Assembly: GCA_001820095.1 (NCBI GenBank)
Contig: MHOO01000011.1
Coordinates: forward strand, 65,958-101,667
Reading direction: 5' to 3'
Length of the DNA stretch: 35,710 nt
Source: Candidatus Staskawiczbacteria bacterium RIFCSPHIGHO2_01_FULL_39_25
GTDB taxonomy: Bacteria; Patescibacteriota; Minisyncoccia; Minisyncoccales; Staskawiczbacteraceae
A model generated the notes under the pieces. That model saw only the letters and a list, made by a program, of their open reading frames with translations, searched no databases and was not told the origin of the DNA. Both the position numbers and the translations under genes were made by a program. Numbering within the stretch: the stretch's first letter is position 1; each line of letters begins with the position of its first letter. Positions 26,613 to 34,876 of this stretch are shown one piece after another.

Positions 26613-27356
26613 TTATCCTTCGCGGGCAATGACAATGCCCCAAACTTGTGTTGACTTGGCTTCTTTTAAGATTCTTGCGCATTCAGCCATAGTGGAGCCG
26701 GTGGTATACACATCATCAACTAAAAATACCTTTTTTCCCGCTATTTGGGCGGGATTTTTTATGGCAAAAGCATTAAGCAGGTTTTCTTGGCGGGCTTTTG
26801 CCGAAAGCTTCATTTGCTCCGCTGTTTCCCGTATTTTTACTAATTCGTCCCTTGCCACAGGAACTTTTAACACTTGTGAGAGCTCATCAGCCAAAGCGCC
26901 TGCCTGGTTATAGTCGCGGCTTTTTAATTTGCTTTTTCCCAGGGGGACAGGAACCAATACGCTGTTTTCCCATATTGCTTCGGTGTTGTTTTTTGCCAAT
27001 ACCAGGTGTTCTACGACGATTCCGGCACAAGTCTCTGCCAAATCTTTAACGTACGGCTCATACTTGAAATTATGGATAAGTTTTCTGGTCAAAGATTTTT
27101 CTTTATAGGGCAAGGCAGAGTACAGGCCGGAAAGCTTGTGGTCTTGGCATCTTTGGCATTTGCCGTTACTGTGGTGGTCTGGCGCAAGCCGGATAGGGTT
27201 TTTATTGCACAGGCAATAGTTGTATTCTGAAATTTCCAAGGTTGCTTTGCAGTCTTGGCAAAGGTAGGTGCCTTCTTTGTTGCAGCCAAAACAGAAAGAG
27301 GGGAAAAGCAACTCTAATATAACATCATTGTATTTTTGAATAGATGATTTATCCAC
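26613..27356 (-). CDS. comF: ComF family phosphoribosyltransferase-like protein
   Basis: A 247-residue ComF/GntX protein. The N-terminal four-Cys zinc region ('CFGCNKEGTYLCQDCK', with further CLC and CQRC) is followed by 'SALPYKEKSLTRKLIHNFKY', 'VLVPVPLGKSKLKSRDYNQAGALADELS', and the PRPP-binding 'VFLVDDVYTTGSTMAECARILKEA'. ComF is needed for DNA uptake in naturally competent bacteria, which fits the nearby type IV pilus cluster. The start is GTG at 27356; no upstream in-frame ATG is available. The -10 on the minus strand is TACAAT (with TTCTTG 17 bases upstream). It overlaps no neighbour; smpB starts 8 bases after its stop. Confidence 0.92.
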   Translation of the reverse strand: MDKSSIQKYNDVILELLFPSFCFGCNKEGTYLCQDCKATLEISEYNYCLCNKNPIRLAPDHHSNGKCQRCQDHKLSGLYSALPYKEKSLTRKLIHNFKYEPYVKDLAETCAGIVVEHLVLAKNNTEAIWENSVLVPVPLGKSKLKSRDYNQAGALADELSQVLKVPVARDELVKIRETAEQMKLSAKARQENLLNAFAIKNPAQIAGKKVFLVDDVYTTGSTMAECARILKEAKSTQVWGIVIAREG

Positions 27357-27413
27357 AGTGTGGTTGTCTTTCTTTCATTGTACAATAAAAGGAAAACAAC
27401 AAGAAGTTGGACA

Positions 27414-27429
27414 TTTTTTGTTGTATATG
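27414..27429 (+). promoter_or_regulatory. Probable pilM promoter element
   Basis: TTTTTTGTTGTATATG precedes pilM. The 14-base core TTTTTTGTTGTATA recurs exactly before pilN (28530-28543), where it leads into TATAAT. The -10 (TATATG) is 10 bases before the pilM ATG. Confidence 0.5.
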
Positions 27430-27439
27430 AATAACCCCA

Positions 27440-28516
27440 ATGAAAGACTTTTTAAAAAACCCTTTTAAGATGTTTTTTCCCAAAAAAATGGTGGGAATAG
27501 ACATTGGCACAGCTTCAATTAAAATTGTGGAGCTTTCCCGTTGGGGAGAAGGGAAAACCTTGGAGAATTATGGAGAAATGAAATCCACCTTTATTTATAA
27601 AGAACCCTTAACGAACGGCGAAAAAAGCAATGGGCTTTCAGCCAGCTTTGTGGCCACTGCTATAAAGGCGATTTTGCAAGAAGCTAGAATAAAAACAAAA
27701 ACAGCTATTTTTTCAATTCCTGATTTTTCAACTTTTTGCACTTCTTTTGATATTCCCTCAATGCCGGAAAAGGAAATTCCAGATGCTATCCGCTATAATG
27801 CGTCCCAGTATATTACGCTACCGGTAAAAGAAGTTACCTTGGATTGGAGGATTGTAGAAAACGCTTCAACAGATTCACGCCCTTCGTTAAGGGTATTCTT
27901 GGTAGCTATTCCAAACCAAGTGGTGCAAGAGTACCGGAGTATCGCCAAAATGGCCGGTTTAGAGCTTTACGCCTTGGAGGCAGAAGCATTGGGGATTACC
28001 CGATCACTGGTGAAGAATAATAAAAAAACGATATGTGTTATGGATATAGGCGTACAAAGTTCTACCATAAATATTATTGATAAAGGTTTTTTAATTCGGA
28101 GCTACAGTTTTAATTTTTACAGCGGCCAATTGGCGAAAGCAGTTTCTGCGGTACTTGGAATAAGCCTTGGCCAGGCAGAAGCTATAAAAAACAAAGAAGG
28201 CCTTATTTTTTCTAAGCAAGGGATTGCCGAAACCTTGTATCCCTTGATTGACCCCCTTTTAATAGAAATAAAAAGCATTTGCGCTGAATTCTTGCAAGCA
28301 GAGAAAAAAGAAGTTGAGGAAATTTATTTAACCGGAGGCACCGCAAACTTACCGGGATTAAAAGAATATTTTGCTGAAAGTTTTAAGAAAAATGTATATG
28401 TGACCAATTGTTTTTCAGAATTTTTATATCCGCCCATTCTTGACCAAACTCTCCGCCAAATGAGCCCTAGTTTTTCAGTAGCGGTGGGGATAGCCTTAGG
28501 AGGGTTGGAAACGTAA
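27440..28516 (+). CDS. pilM: Type IV pilus assembly protein PilM
   Basis: Cytoplasmic actin-fold ATPase of the pilus inner-membrane platform that binds the N terminus of PilN. The 358-residue protein shows 'VGIDIGTASIKIVELSRWGEGKTLENYG', 'FSIPDFSTFCTSFDIPSMPEKEIPDAIRYNASQYITLPVKEVTLDW', 'ICVMDIGVQSSTINIID' and 'IYLTGGTANLPGLKEYF', the FtsA/PilM nucleotide-binding motifs. It is first in the pil block, divergent from comF with 83 bases between them. Confidence 0.95.
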   Translation: MKDFLKNPFKMFFPKKMVGIDIGTASIKIVELSRWGEGKTLENYGEMKSTFIYKEPLTNGEKSNGLSASFVATAIKAILQEARIKTKTAIFSIPDFSTFCTSFDIPSMPEKEIPDAIRYNASQYITLPVKEVTLDWRIVENASTDSRPSLRVFLVAIPNQVVQEYRSIAKMAGLELYALEAEALGITRSLVKNNKKTICVMDIGVQSSTINIIDKGFLIRSYSFNFYSGQLAKAVSAVLGISLGQAEAIKNKEGLIFSKQGIAETLYPLIDPLLIEIKSICAEFLQAEKKEVEEIYLTGGTANLPGLKEYFAESFKKNVYVTNCFSEFLYPPILDQTLRQMSPSFSVAVGIALGGLET

Positions 28517-28529
28517 TTTTAGACTTCTG

Positions 28530-28545
28530 TTTTTTGTTGTATAAT
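28530..28545 (+). promoter_or_regulatory. pilN promoter
   Basis: TTTTTTGTTGTATAAT contains a perfect -10 TATAAT (28540-28545), 25 bases before the pilN ATG. It shares its first 14 bases with the element before pilM. Confidence 0.55.
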
Positions 28546-28570
28546 GAAGTAATACATTAATACTTTTGCA

Positions 28571-29110
28571 ATGGATTTTAATCTACCAAACCAATTAAAA
28601 GATAAATCGTGGAGGGTGAACTTTTTGTTTTATTCCGCTCTTGTGTTGCTGATGATTGCCATTTTTTGCTACGGAATTTTTTGGTTAAAAACATATCTGC
28701 AAAATCAGAAAATTGGCGAATTGGATAAACAAATAAGTGAATATGGCACCGACCAAGAGAAACTCTACGAAAAAGAGGTTTTAGGGCACAAAAAAACGAT
28801 AGATGATTTTGCCGCCATAATCGGTGACCATAAAATATCTTCAAATGTGTTTGTTTTTATAGAAGAAAATACCTTGCCAAGCATTTGGTTCTCAAATTTT
28901 GACATGTCAAAATCTACCAACGAAATTAAATTATCGGGGGAATCGGCAAGCATGGAAATCCTAAGCCAGCAGGTCCAAATTTTTGAGAACAAAAAAGAGC
29001 ATGTTAAGAGTATAAGTGTTTTGGAATCTGAGACTGGCGCTAATGGAAAAATTAAGTTTATTTTAAATCTTTCGTTGAACCCTAACATTTTTACCTATGG
29101 AAATAAATAA
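28571..29110 (+). CDS. pilN: PilN-like pilus platform protein
   Basis: A 179-residue bitopic membrane protein. It has a short cytoplasmic N terminus 'MDFNLPNQLKD' (family 'iNLLP', the PilM-binding peptide), one transmembrane helix (about 18-41), a coiled segment, then a ferredoxin-like outer domain ('IWFSNFDMSKSTNEIKLSGES...'). PilN and PilO heterodimers link PilM to the pilus machine. Assignment rests on topology and position after pilM. Its last 14 bases overlap the start of pilO. Confidence 0.85.
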   Translation: MDFNLPNQLKDKSWRVNFLFYSALVLLMIAIFCYGIFWLKTYLQNQKIGELDKQISEYGTDQEKLYEKEVLGHKKTIDDFAAIIGDHKISSNVFVFIEENTLPSIWFSNFDMSKSTNEIKLSGESASMEILSQQVQIFENKKEHVKSISVLESETGANGKIKFILNLSLNPNIFTYGNK

Positions 29111-29666
29111 ACCCGTATCCACTGTTATTATTTTTATTATCACGCTTGTTCTTATTTTCCTTTTTGTTTGGCCGAAATACCAAGAATCAATAGTATTGCA
29201 AAAAAAATTGGCCGAAAAACAAGCAGAGTATAATAATAAGGCCATGTATTATGTAAAAATATTAGATGCGATGAATGAAATCAATAGCAGAAAAGAAGTA
29301 ATAGGAAAAATTAGCAGCGCCTTGCCTTCAGATGTTGCTTTTGCTCCGCTGGTGTATTTTTTGCAAAAAAAATCATCTGAAGCGGGATTAATTATAAAAT
29401 CAATAAAATTTTCAGAGGTTTCTAAAAAAAATCCTAATCAAACCTTAGATGGCAGTGGAATTAAAGTGATTAAGTTTAACATGAATATATTAGGGAACTA
29501 CCAAGGTTTGAAAAATTTCCTTTTATTATTAGAAAGATCGGCTCGTTTATTTGAGGTGGACAGCATCTCTTTTAATGCCCTCCAGGCTCAACAAGGATTA
29601 TCTCAGTCCAACAACCAATCCCAGACCTACAATTTCTCACTGGACTTGCAGACCCACACTTATTAA
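29097..29666 (+). CDS. pilO: PilO-like pilus platform protein
   Basis: A 189-residue bitopic protein with one N-terminal transmembrane helix (about 7-24), a coiled coil ('QKKLAEKQAEYNNKAMYYVK') and a periplasmic-type domain containing 'PSDVAFAPLVYFLQKKSSEAGLIIKSIKF' and 'VIKFNMNILGNYQGLKNFLLLLERSARLFEVDSI', which matches PilO ('f.v~GsY..l..Fl..le...R...v'). It overlaps pilN by 14 bases, implying coupled translation. Confidence 0.88.
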   Translation: MEINKPVSTVIIFIITLVLIFLFVWPKYQESIVLQKKLAEKQAEYNNKAMYYVKILDAMNEINSRKEVIGKISSALPSDVAFAPLVYFLQKKSSEAGLIIKSIKFSEVSKKNPNQTLDGSGIKVIKFNMNILGNYQGLKNFLLLLERSARLFEVDSISFNALQAQQGLSQSNNQSQTYNFSLDLQTHTY

Positions 29667-29745
29667 ATTTGAAATTTGAATTCAATCTTATTGAAAATTG
29701 TCCCGCAAACGGGATCCCGCCTTGCGGGAAAAATTGAAAATTCGT
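29667..29745. repeat. Simple repeat and tandem hairpins after pilO
   Basis: AAATTTGAAATTTGAATTC repeats, then two adjacent hairpins (TCCCG-CAAA-CGGGA and TCCCGC-CTT-GCGGGA, 29701-29729), then AAATTGAAAATTCG. There is no T-run, so it is more likely an mRNA structure or repeat insertion than a terminator. Confidence 0.65.
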
Positions 29746-29749
29746 TTAT

Positions 29750-30184
29750 ATGGCCATTGTATTTGTATCGCCAAGAAAAGTGCAAAAGATGTTTTTTGGG
29801 GGCATCATTACCCTGATAGCTTTGCTTTTGTTTGCAATTTCTCTCCTTGTCCTTCTGCCTGAACTTAGAAATAAGTTAAACGATATTCCAGCTAATATCC
29901 CTGTAAGGGGGGATTTTAATGGACCAGACCTGAAAATTAACTTTAGAGCAATAGATTCAGATGAAGTTAAAAATTTAGAACCGTTTGGCGCCATGGAAGG
30001 AAATTTTTCTTATATCGCAGAAGATGAGAATGGAAGGCAAATTACGGGGAAAATATCTGCGGCAAGCAGAGAAGATGCTGAAAAGAATTTAGCGGCAATG
30101 GGTTTAACAATACAAAGCATAGAAGAGATAACGATAGGCAGAAATGAGCCCTTTGTCCCTTATTATCAAACGGAAACTAAATAA
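29750..30184 (+). CDS. Membrane-anchored GspF/PilC N-domain-like protein
   Basis: A 144-residue protein. It has one transmembrane helix (about 15-38), a ~50-residue linker, then 'NFSYIAEDENGRQITGKISAASREDAEKNLAAMGLTIQSIEEI' (about 85-127). That last segment follows the pattern of the start of PilC/GspF ('f.Y.Ar...Gk...G...A.s...A...L...g..v.sleE'); the true PilC in this window has 'FNYKARTRAGKIETGVIEASSEEAAALILQKYNIFVTSLEE' at residues 3-43. So this looks like a separated, membrane-anchored copy of that module. It sits where pilP would lie in classical clusters (after pilO) but has no PilP features. A role as an extra contact for the pilus ATPase is inference. Confidence 0.7.
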   Translation: MAIVFVSPRKVQKMFFGGIITLIALLLFAISLLVLLPELRNKLNDIPANIPVRGDFNGPDLKINFRAIDSDEVKNLEPFGAMEGNFSYIAEDENGRQITGKISAASREDAEKNLAAMGLTIQSIEEITIGRNEPFVPYYQTETK

Positions 30185-30201
30185 TATAATACCTATAGCG
30201 T

Positions 30202-31923
30202 ATGAAAATAATTCAAGAACTATACGGAGAAGGCGTCATCAATGAATCAAGAAAGAATGAATTGCAGAATGAATTGAAAAAGACCGATAAAACCGAAGAG
30301 GAAATTATCTTGCAAAATAAAATTATTGATGAGGACTCTTTATTTAAATTAAAGAGCAAGGTTATTAAGACTCCCCTTGTACATCCGAATGCCGAAGGGG
30401 TGCCTTTAGATGTATTAGAACTGATATCTGAAGAGGCCGCCATTAACTATAAAATGATACCTCTCTTCAGAAAGGGCAATGTGATTGGAATAGGAATGGT
30501 TTATCCCGAAAATATATTGGCCCAAAACGCGCTTAGATTCTTAAGCCAAAAGGAAAATTTTACTTACGAAATAAATTTGATAACATTCTCCGACTTAAAT
30601 AAAATTTTAAAACAGCATAGGACTTTAAAAGGAGAAACTAAAAAAGCTCTTGTAGAACTGGGAAAAGATAAAAATGAAATCTTGGCTGAAGCCAACAGAA
30701 ATGCAAGCCCGGTAAATATTACCGATGAAGCCCCCATCATCAAGATGGTTTTGGTAATTTTAAATCATGCCATTGAAGGCAACGCCTCTGACATCCACAT
30801 TGAGCCTGCAAGGGAAAAATTAAATGTCCGCTTCAGGCAAGATGGTATATTGCATTTAAGCCTCTTTTTGCCGATTAGCGTTCATCTTTCTATTGTGGCA
30901 AGAATTAAAATACTTGCTAATTTAAAGATTGATGAAAATAGGGTGCCGCAGGATGGCAGGTTTTCAGCAAGGATTAGCAATAAGGATATTGATTTTAGAG
31001 TCGCTACTCTGCCGACACTGTATGGAGAAAAGGTTGAAATTAGGGTATTGGATTCTACCTTAGGTCTAAAATCTTTTGATAAAATGGGACTAACCCAAAG
31101 AAACCTTGAATTGATACAAAGCGCCATAAAAAGACCCTATGGCTTGATTCTATCTTCTGGGCCCACGGGATCTGGAAAAACAACGACCCTGTACTCTCTG
31201 CTACGCGAATTGAATCAAGAAAGCGTAAACATTGTTACCATTGAAGATCCCATTGAATATTCTATTGCTGGGGTCAACCAGTCCCAGGTTAAGCCCGCTA
31301 TAGGCTACTCTTTTTCAGAAGGGTTAAGGCAAATTTTACGGCAAGATCCTAATGTGATCATGGTGGGAGAAGTTAGAGATGAAGAAACCGCTAATCTGGT
31401 TATTCATTCCGCGCTAACCGGCCATATTGTGCTTTCTACATTGCACACTAATTCGGCAGTGGGAGTTATTCCGCGATTAATTGATATGGGGATAAGGCCT
31501 TTTCTTATCCCTTCAACATTAAGGATTGCCATTAGCCAGCGATTGATTAGGATCCTTTGTGACAAGTGCAAGAAAAAGGTAAGGCTTAGCGACAAAGTAA
31601 AAACTTTTGTTTTGGAGAATCTAAAAAATCTGCCAGTATCTGCAAAAAAAGAATTTGAGATCCCAAATCCTCTATATGGATATTCTGCTAATGGATGTGA
31701 AACCTGCAATTTTAAGGGGTATAAAGGAAGAACCGGCCTATACGAAATTCTGCCTATGACTGATGAATTGGCTGATATTATTCTAAAAAATCCGGTGGAG
31801 CATGTGATTTTACGCGCGGCCCAGAAGCAAGGCATGGTTACCATGGCCCAGGCTGGCATTATGAAAGTGTTAGCCGGTGAAACAAGCATAGATGAAATCA
31901 TAAGGGCAACCGAGGAAAAATAA
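30202..31923 (+). CDS. pilB: Type IV pilus extension ATPase PilB
   Basis: A full-length 573-residue PilB. The N-terminal MshEN-like region (to about residue 145) contains 'LVHPNAEGVPLDVLELISEEAAINYKMIPL'. The ATPase core has 'EGNASDIHIEPAREKLNVRFRQDG', Walker A 'SGPTGSGKTTTLYSLL', 'NIVTIEDPIEYSIAGVNQSQV', Walker B 'NVIMVGEVRDEET' and 'TGHIVLSTLHTNSA'. The zinc site is CDKC...CETC followed by 'GYKGRTGLYEILPM'. It powers pilin polymerisation. TATAAT (30185-30190) is 11 bases before the ATG, so a very short leader is possible. It is the second assembly ATPase of the window. Confidence 0.95.
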   Translation: MKIIQELYGEGVINESRKNELQNELKKTDKTEEEIILQNKIIDEDSLFKLKSKVIKTPLVHPNAEGVPLDVLELISEEAAINYKMIPLFRKGNVIGIGMVYPENILAQNALRFLSQKENFTYEINLITFSDLNKILKQHRTLKGETKKALVELGKDKNEILAEANRNASPVNITDEAPIIKMVLVILNHAIEGNASDIHIEPAREKLNVRFRQDGILHLSLFLPISVHLSIVARIKILANLKIDENRVPQDGRFSARISNKDIDFRVATLPTLYGEKVEIRVLDSTLGLKSFDKMGLTQRNLELIQSAIKRPYGLILSSGPTGSGKTTTLYSLLRELNQESVNIVTIEDPIEYSIAGVNQSQVKPAIGYSFSEGLRQILRQDPNVIMVGEVRDEETANLVIHSALTGHIVLSTLHTNSAVGVIPRLIDMGIRPFLIPSTLRIAISQRLIRILCDKCKKKVRLSDKVKTFVLENLKNLPVSAKKEFEIPNPLYGYSANGCETCNFKGYKGRTGLYEILPMTDELADIILKNPVEHVILRAAQKQGMVTMAQAGIMKVLAGETSIDEIIRATEEK

Positions 31924-32050
31924 TACGATAAATTTAAAATTTCTAATTTAAAATTTAAAAATAATACAAAAGCGCTAATAACTAAAACGTGTTTTTCATT
32001 AGAATTTTTAAATTGTTTTTGAATTTGTTATTTTAAATTGAAAATTCGCC
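31924..32050. repeat. AT-rich repeat gap between pilB and the receiver gene
   Basis: The gap contains repeated AATTTAAAATTT and GAATTTTTAAATTG units resembling the tracts elsewhere, with no clear promoter or terminator. Confidence 0.6.
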
Positions 32051-32416
32051 ATGAAAACTATTCTCTTAGTTGAAAATGATCCATTTATTGCAGGAGTTTA
32101 TGGAAAGAAATTCAGAAAAGAAGGCTACCAAGTGGATATTGCCAACAACGGTCAAATGGCTTTAGAAAAGATAAAACATCATTACCCTGATGTATTGGTA
32201 TTAGACACTGTATTGCCCAAAATGGATGGCTGGAATCTTTTAAAAAGAATACGTAATGATTTAGGGCTGAAAAATTTAAAAGTTATTATTCTTTCAAACG
32301 CTGCATATAAAGATTGCGCCAAAGATGTTTCTAGCTTAGGGGTAGAAAAGTATTTTTTAAAAGCAGAAAAAACTTCTCAAGAGCTAGCATTATCTATCGC
32401 AGAAGTACTTAAATAA
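32051..32416 (+). CDS. CheY-like single-domain response regulator
   Basis: A 121-residue receiver domain. The acidic pocket is in 'VENDPFI', the phospho-acceptor Asp in 'PDVLVLDTVLPKMDG', the Ser/Thr switch in 'VIILSNAA' and the conserved Lys in 'EKYFLKAEK'. There is no output domain, as in CheY/PilG/PilH. Placed between pilB and pilT, it probably modulates pilus extension or retraction by protein contact. No cognate histidine kinase is in the window; the HAMP protein at 4520 lacks a kinase domain. Confidence 0.92.
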   Translation: MKTILLVENDPFIAGVYGKKFRKEGYQVDIANNGQMALEKIKHHYPDVLVLDTVLPKMDGWNLLKRIRNDLGLKNLKVIILSNAAYKDCAKDVSSLGVEKYFLKAEKTSQELALSIAEVLK

Positions 32417-32490
32417 ATCACATAACCCATAACATAGAACACATAACAAAAAAAACGATGCCGTAGTTTTGTTCCATGTTCTATGTTGTA
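32417..32490. repeat. Inverted ACATAGAAC / GTTCTATGT repeat before pilT
   Basis: Two arms with ACATAGAAC and its complement GTTCTATGT flank an A-run. The units resemble the AACATGG tract in mutM. The gap separates the receiver gene from pilT and may form a hairpin in the mRNA. Confidence 0.65.
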
Positions 32491-32503
32491 TGTTTCATAA
32501 AGA

Positions 32504-33568
32504 ATGGATTATTTATCACATTTAAAAAAGATTTTAGATATTGCCATGCAGGAAGGGGCATCCGATTTGCTTATTTCAGTGAACCACTCTCCCACCATAC
32601 GGGTTACCGGGCAGCTTATTGCTTTATTGCGAGAAAAGAAAGTTACCCCAGAAGATGCAAAGGGATTTGCTTTTAGCTTAATTAATGAGTCTAAACAGCA
32701 AAAATTATTAGCAGAAAAAGAAATTGATTTTTCCTATGATTTTGACGGTAAAACAAGGTTTAGGGTAAATATCTTTTTTCAGCGGGATTGCATAAGCTTG
32801 GCAATGCGCCTTATTTCTTCAAAAATAAAAACCGTTGAAGAGTTATTGCTTCCGCCCATTTTGCATGAATTCAACCATAAAAAACAAGGGTTATTATTGA
32901 TGACTGGCGCCTCTGGCCAGGGAAAATCCACTACGCTCGCAGCTCTTCTAGATGAAATAAACCACTCTAACGCCGTACATATTATTACGGTTGAAGATCC
33001 CATAGAATATATTTATACAGGGGATAAATCCATTATTGAGCAAAGAGAAGTTTCGGTTGATACCAATAGTTTTACAAGTGCGCTAAGGTCTATTCTAAGA
33101 CAAAATCCAGATGTAATTATGGTCGGAGAGATGAGAGACTTGGAAACTATTTCTACTACGATCACCGCGGCTGAAACCGGGCACTTAGTGTTTGCCACAC
33201 TCCACACAAATTCAGTTTCCCAATCCATTCATAGGATTATTGATGTTTTCCCCGCTGAACAGCAAAATCAAATAAGGTTTCAACTGGCAGGATCTTTGCT
33301 GGGCGTAGTTTCTCAAAGGCTGATTCCGCGGATTAGTGGAGGGTTTATACCGGTATGCGAAGTCATGATATGCAATACGGCAGTTTCTAATTTAATTAGG
33401 GAAAATAAAATTCATGAAATACCGACAGTGATTGAAACCTCATCAAAAGAGGGGATGATTTCTCTTAATAGAGCATTATCTGATCTCGTCAGAAAAAAGG
33501 AAATCTCCTTAAAGGATTCTATCCGTTATTCTTCAAATCCCTTGGAGTTAAAAAATCTTTTAAAATAA
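32504..33568 (+). CDS. pilT: Pilus retraction ATPase PilT
   Basis: A 354-residue PilT-family ATPase that depolymerises the pilus for retraction. Motifs: the N-terminal 'AMQEGASDLLISVNHSPTIRVTGQLI', Walker A 'TGASGQGKSTTLAALLDEIN' (Gln-Gly in place of the usual Ser-Gly), 'HIITVEDPIEYIYTGDKSIIEQREV', Walker B 'DVIMVGEMRDLET', the His box 'TGHLVFATLHTNS', and near the C terminus 'NTAVSNLIRENKIHEI', matching the AIRNLIRE motif needed for retraction. No zinc site, as expected for PilT. Confidence 0.95.
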   Translation: MDYLSHLKKILDIAMQEGASDLLISVNHSPTIRVTGQLIALLREKKVTPEDAKGFAFSLINESKQQKLLAEKEIDFSYDFDGKTRFRVNIFFQRDCISLAMRLISSKIKTVEELLLPPILHEFNHKKQGLLLMTGASGQGKSTTLAALLDEINHSNAVHIITVEDPIEYIYTGDKSIIEQREVSVDTNSFTSALRSILRQNPDVIMVGEMRDLETISTTITAAETGHLVFATLHTNSVSQSIHRIIDVFPAEQQNQIRFQLAGSLLGVVSQRLIPRISGGFIPVCEVMICNTAVSNLIRENKIHEIPTVIETSSKEGMISLNRALSDLVRKKEISLKDSIRYSSNPLELKNLLK

Positions 33569-33608
33569 TAATTGTTTTGACGTAGGGGCTATCTTGGTCC
33601 CTTAGGCT

Positions 33609-34817
33609 ATGAAGTTTAATTATAAAGCAAGAACAAGAGCCGGGAAGATAGAAACCGGCGTTATTGAAGCTAGTTCCGAAGAAGCAGCAGCTCTTATTTT
33701 ACAAAAATATAATATTTTTGTAACTTCTTTGGAAGAACAGAAGACGCAAAGATTTTTCTTAAGCAATATAAAGTTTGAAAGAAAAATTTCAAAAAAAGAC
33801 TTAGCAATATTCTTCCGACAGCTTTCGGTGATGTTGGAATCCCGGGTTCCCGTAGTCCAGAGCCTTTCCAGTTTAGCCGGACAAACGAGCAAGAGTAATT
33901 TTAAAAAAGTAATATTAGACATATCCAGTTTAGTTGAAGAAGGCGTCTTGCTTTCAGAGGCCTTAGCTGCCCATCCGAAAATCTTTGATAGTTTTTATAT
34001 CAACTTAGTTAAATCAGGGGAAGCATCCGGCAATATTGCCGGGGCGTTTAATTATATTTCAGAACACATAGAAAGAGATAACGACATCGTAGTGCAGGTT
34101 AAGCAGGCAATGATATATCCCGCTTTTGTAATATCGGTGCTTTTCATAGTCATTGGAATCATTATAGCGGAAGTAGTGCCAAAAATAGCAGATCTCATTA
34201 AGGAATCTAATACCCAGCCCCCCCTTTTTACGGTCCTGATGCTGAAATTTTATAAATTTTTAGAAAATTATTGGTGGGCCTTGCTGGCAGGGATATTCTT
34301 ATTAATCTCTGCGGCATTTTTTTATTTTAGGACAGAAACAGGGAAAAGAAATCTTAATAGAATATCTTTAAAAATACCCTTAATAGGCAATATTTTGAAA
34401 AAAGTGTTTCTTACCCGGTTTTGCGGCAATATTTCAACTTTAATGGTAGCGGGAATTTCCATTAATAGGGCCCTGAAAATTACGGAAGATACGGTGAATA
34501 ACGTGGTCTATAAAGAGATTATTATGGCGGTAGAGAAAGAAGTATCGGAAGGAGAAAGAATAAGCTCGGCATTAGCGAAACATAAAGATTATTTCCCTTC
34601 TTTTGTCATTCAAATGATTAAGGTCGGTGAAGAAACTGGAAAGTTAGATAAAACATTAATAGAAGTGGTAAATTTCTATCAGAAAGATGTAAAAAGAGCC
34701 GTAGATTTATTTTCAACTCTTATAGAACCTATTTTAATAATATTTTTAGGCGCCATTGTAGCTATGCTTGCCGTTTCGGTTTTAGCCCCTCTTTATGGGG
34801 CGCTGGGAACCATCTAA
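33609..34817 (+). CDS. pilC: Pilus inner-membrane platform protein PilC
   Basis: A 402-residue GspF/PilC protein with two repeated cytoplasmic helical domains and membrane helices. 'FNYKARTRAGKIETGVIEA' opens the protein; 'KKDLAIFFRQLSVMLESRVPVVQSL' and 'LTRFCGNISTLMVAGISINRALKI' begin the two T2SSF repeats; 'INLVKSGEASGNIAGAF' and 'IQMIKVGEETGKLDKTL' are the matching repeat motifs. Transmembrane helices lie at about 166-190, 218-238 and 370-395. It couples PilB and PilT motion to pilin insertion. Confidence 0.95.
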   Translation: MKFNYKARTRAGKIETGVIEASSEEAAALILQKYNIFVTSLEEQKTQRFFLSNIKFERKISKKDLAIFFRQLSVMLESRVPVVQSLSSLAGQTSKSNFKKVILDISSLVEEGVLLSEALAAHPKIFDSFYINLVKSGEASGNIAGAFNYISEHIERDNDIVVQVKQAMIYPAFVISVLFIVIGIIIAEVVPKIADLIKESNTQPPLFTVLMLKFYKFLENYWWALLAGIFLLISAAFFYFRTETGKRNLNRISLKIPLIGNILKKVFLTRFCGNISTLMVAGISINRALKITEDTVNNVVYKEIIMAVEKEVSEGERISSALAKHKDYFPSFVIQMIKVGEETGKLDKTLIEVVNFYQKDVKRAVDLFSTLIEPILIIFLGAIVAMLAVSVLAPLYGALGTI

Positions 34818-34848
34818 GTGCCGCATTATGGCATATAGTTTCAATGCA

Positions 34849-34857
34849 TGTTAAAAT
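34849..34857 (+). promoter_or_regulatory. Extended -10 promoter of the first pilin
   Basis: TGTTAAAAT (TGn plus TAAAAT), 19 bases before the ATG at 34877. It allows pilin expression independent of pilC. Confidence 0.5.
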
Positions 34858-34876
34858 TAACTAACTTATAGGGCTT

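Noticed and set aside
26605-26682. N-terminal extension of SmpB in the ORF track
   Set aside because: It overlaps the end of comF and does not resemble SmpB N termini.
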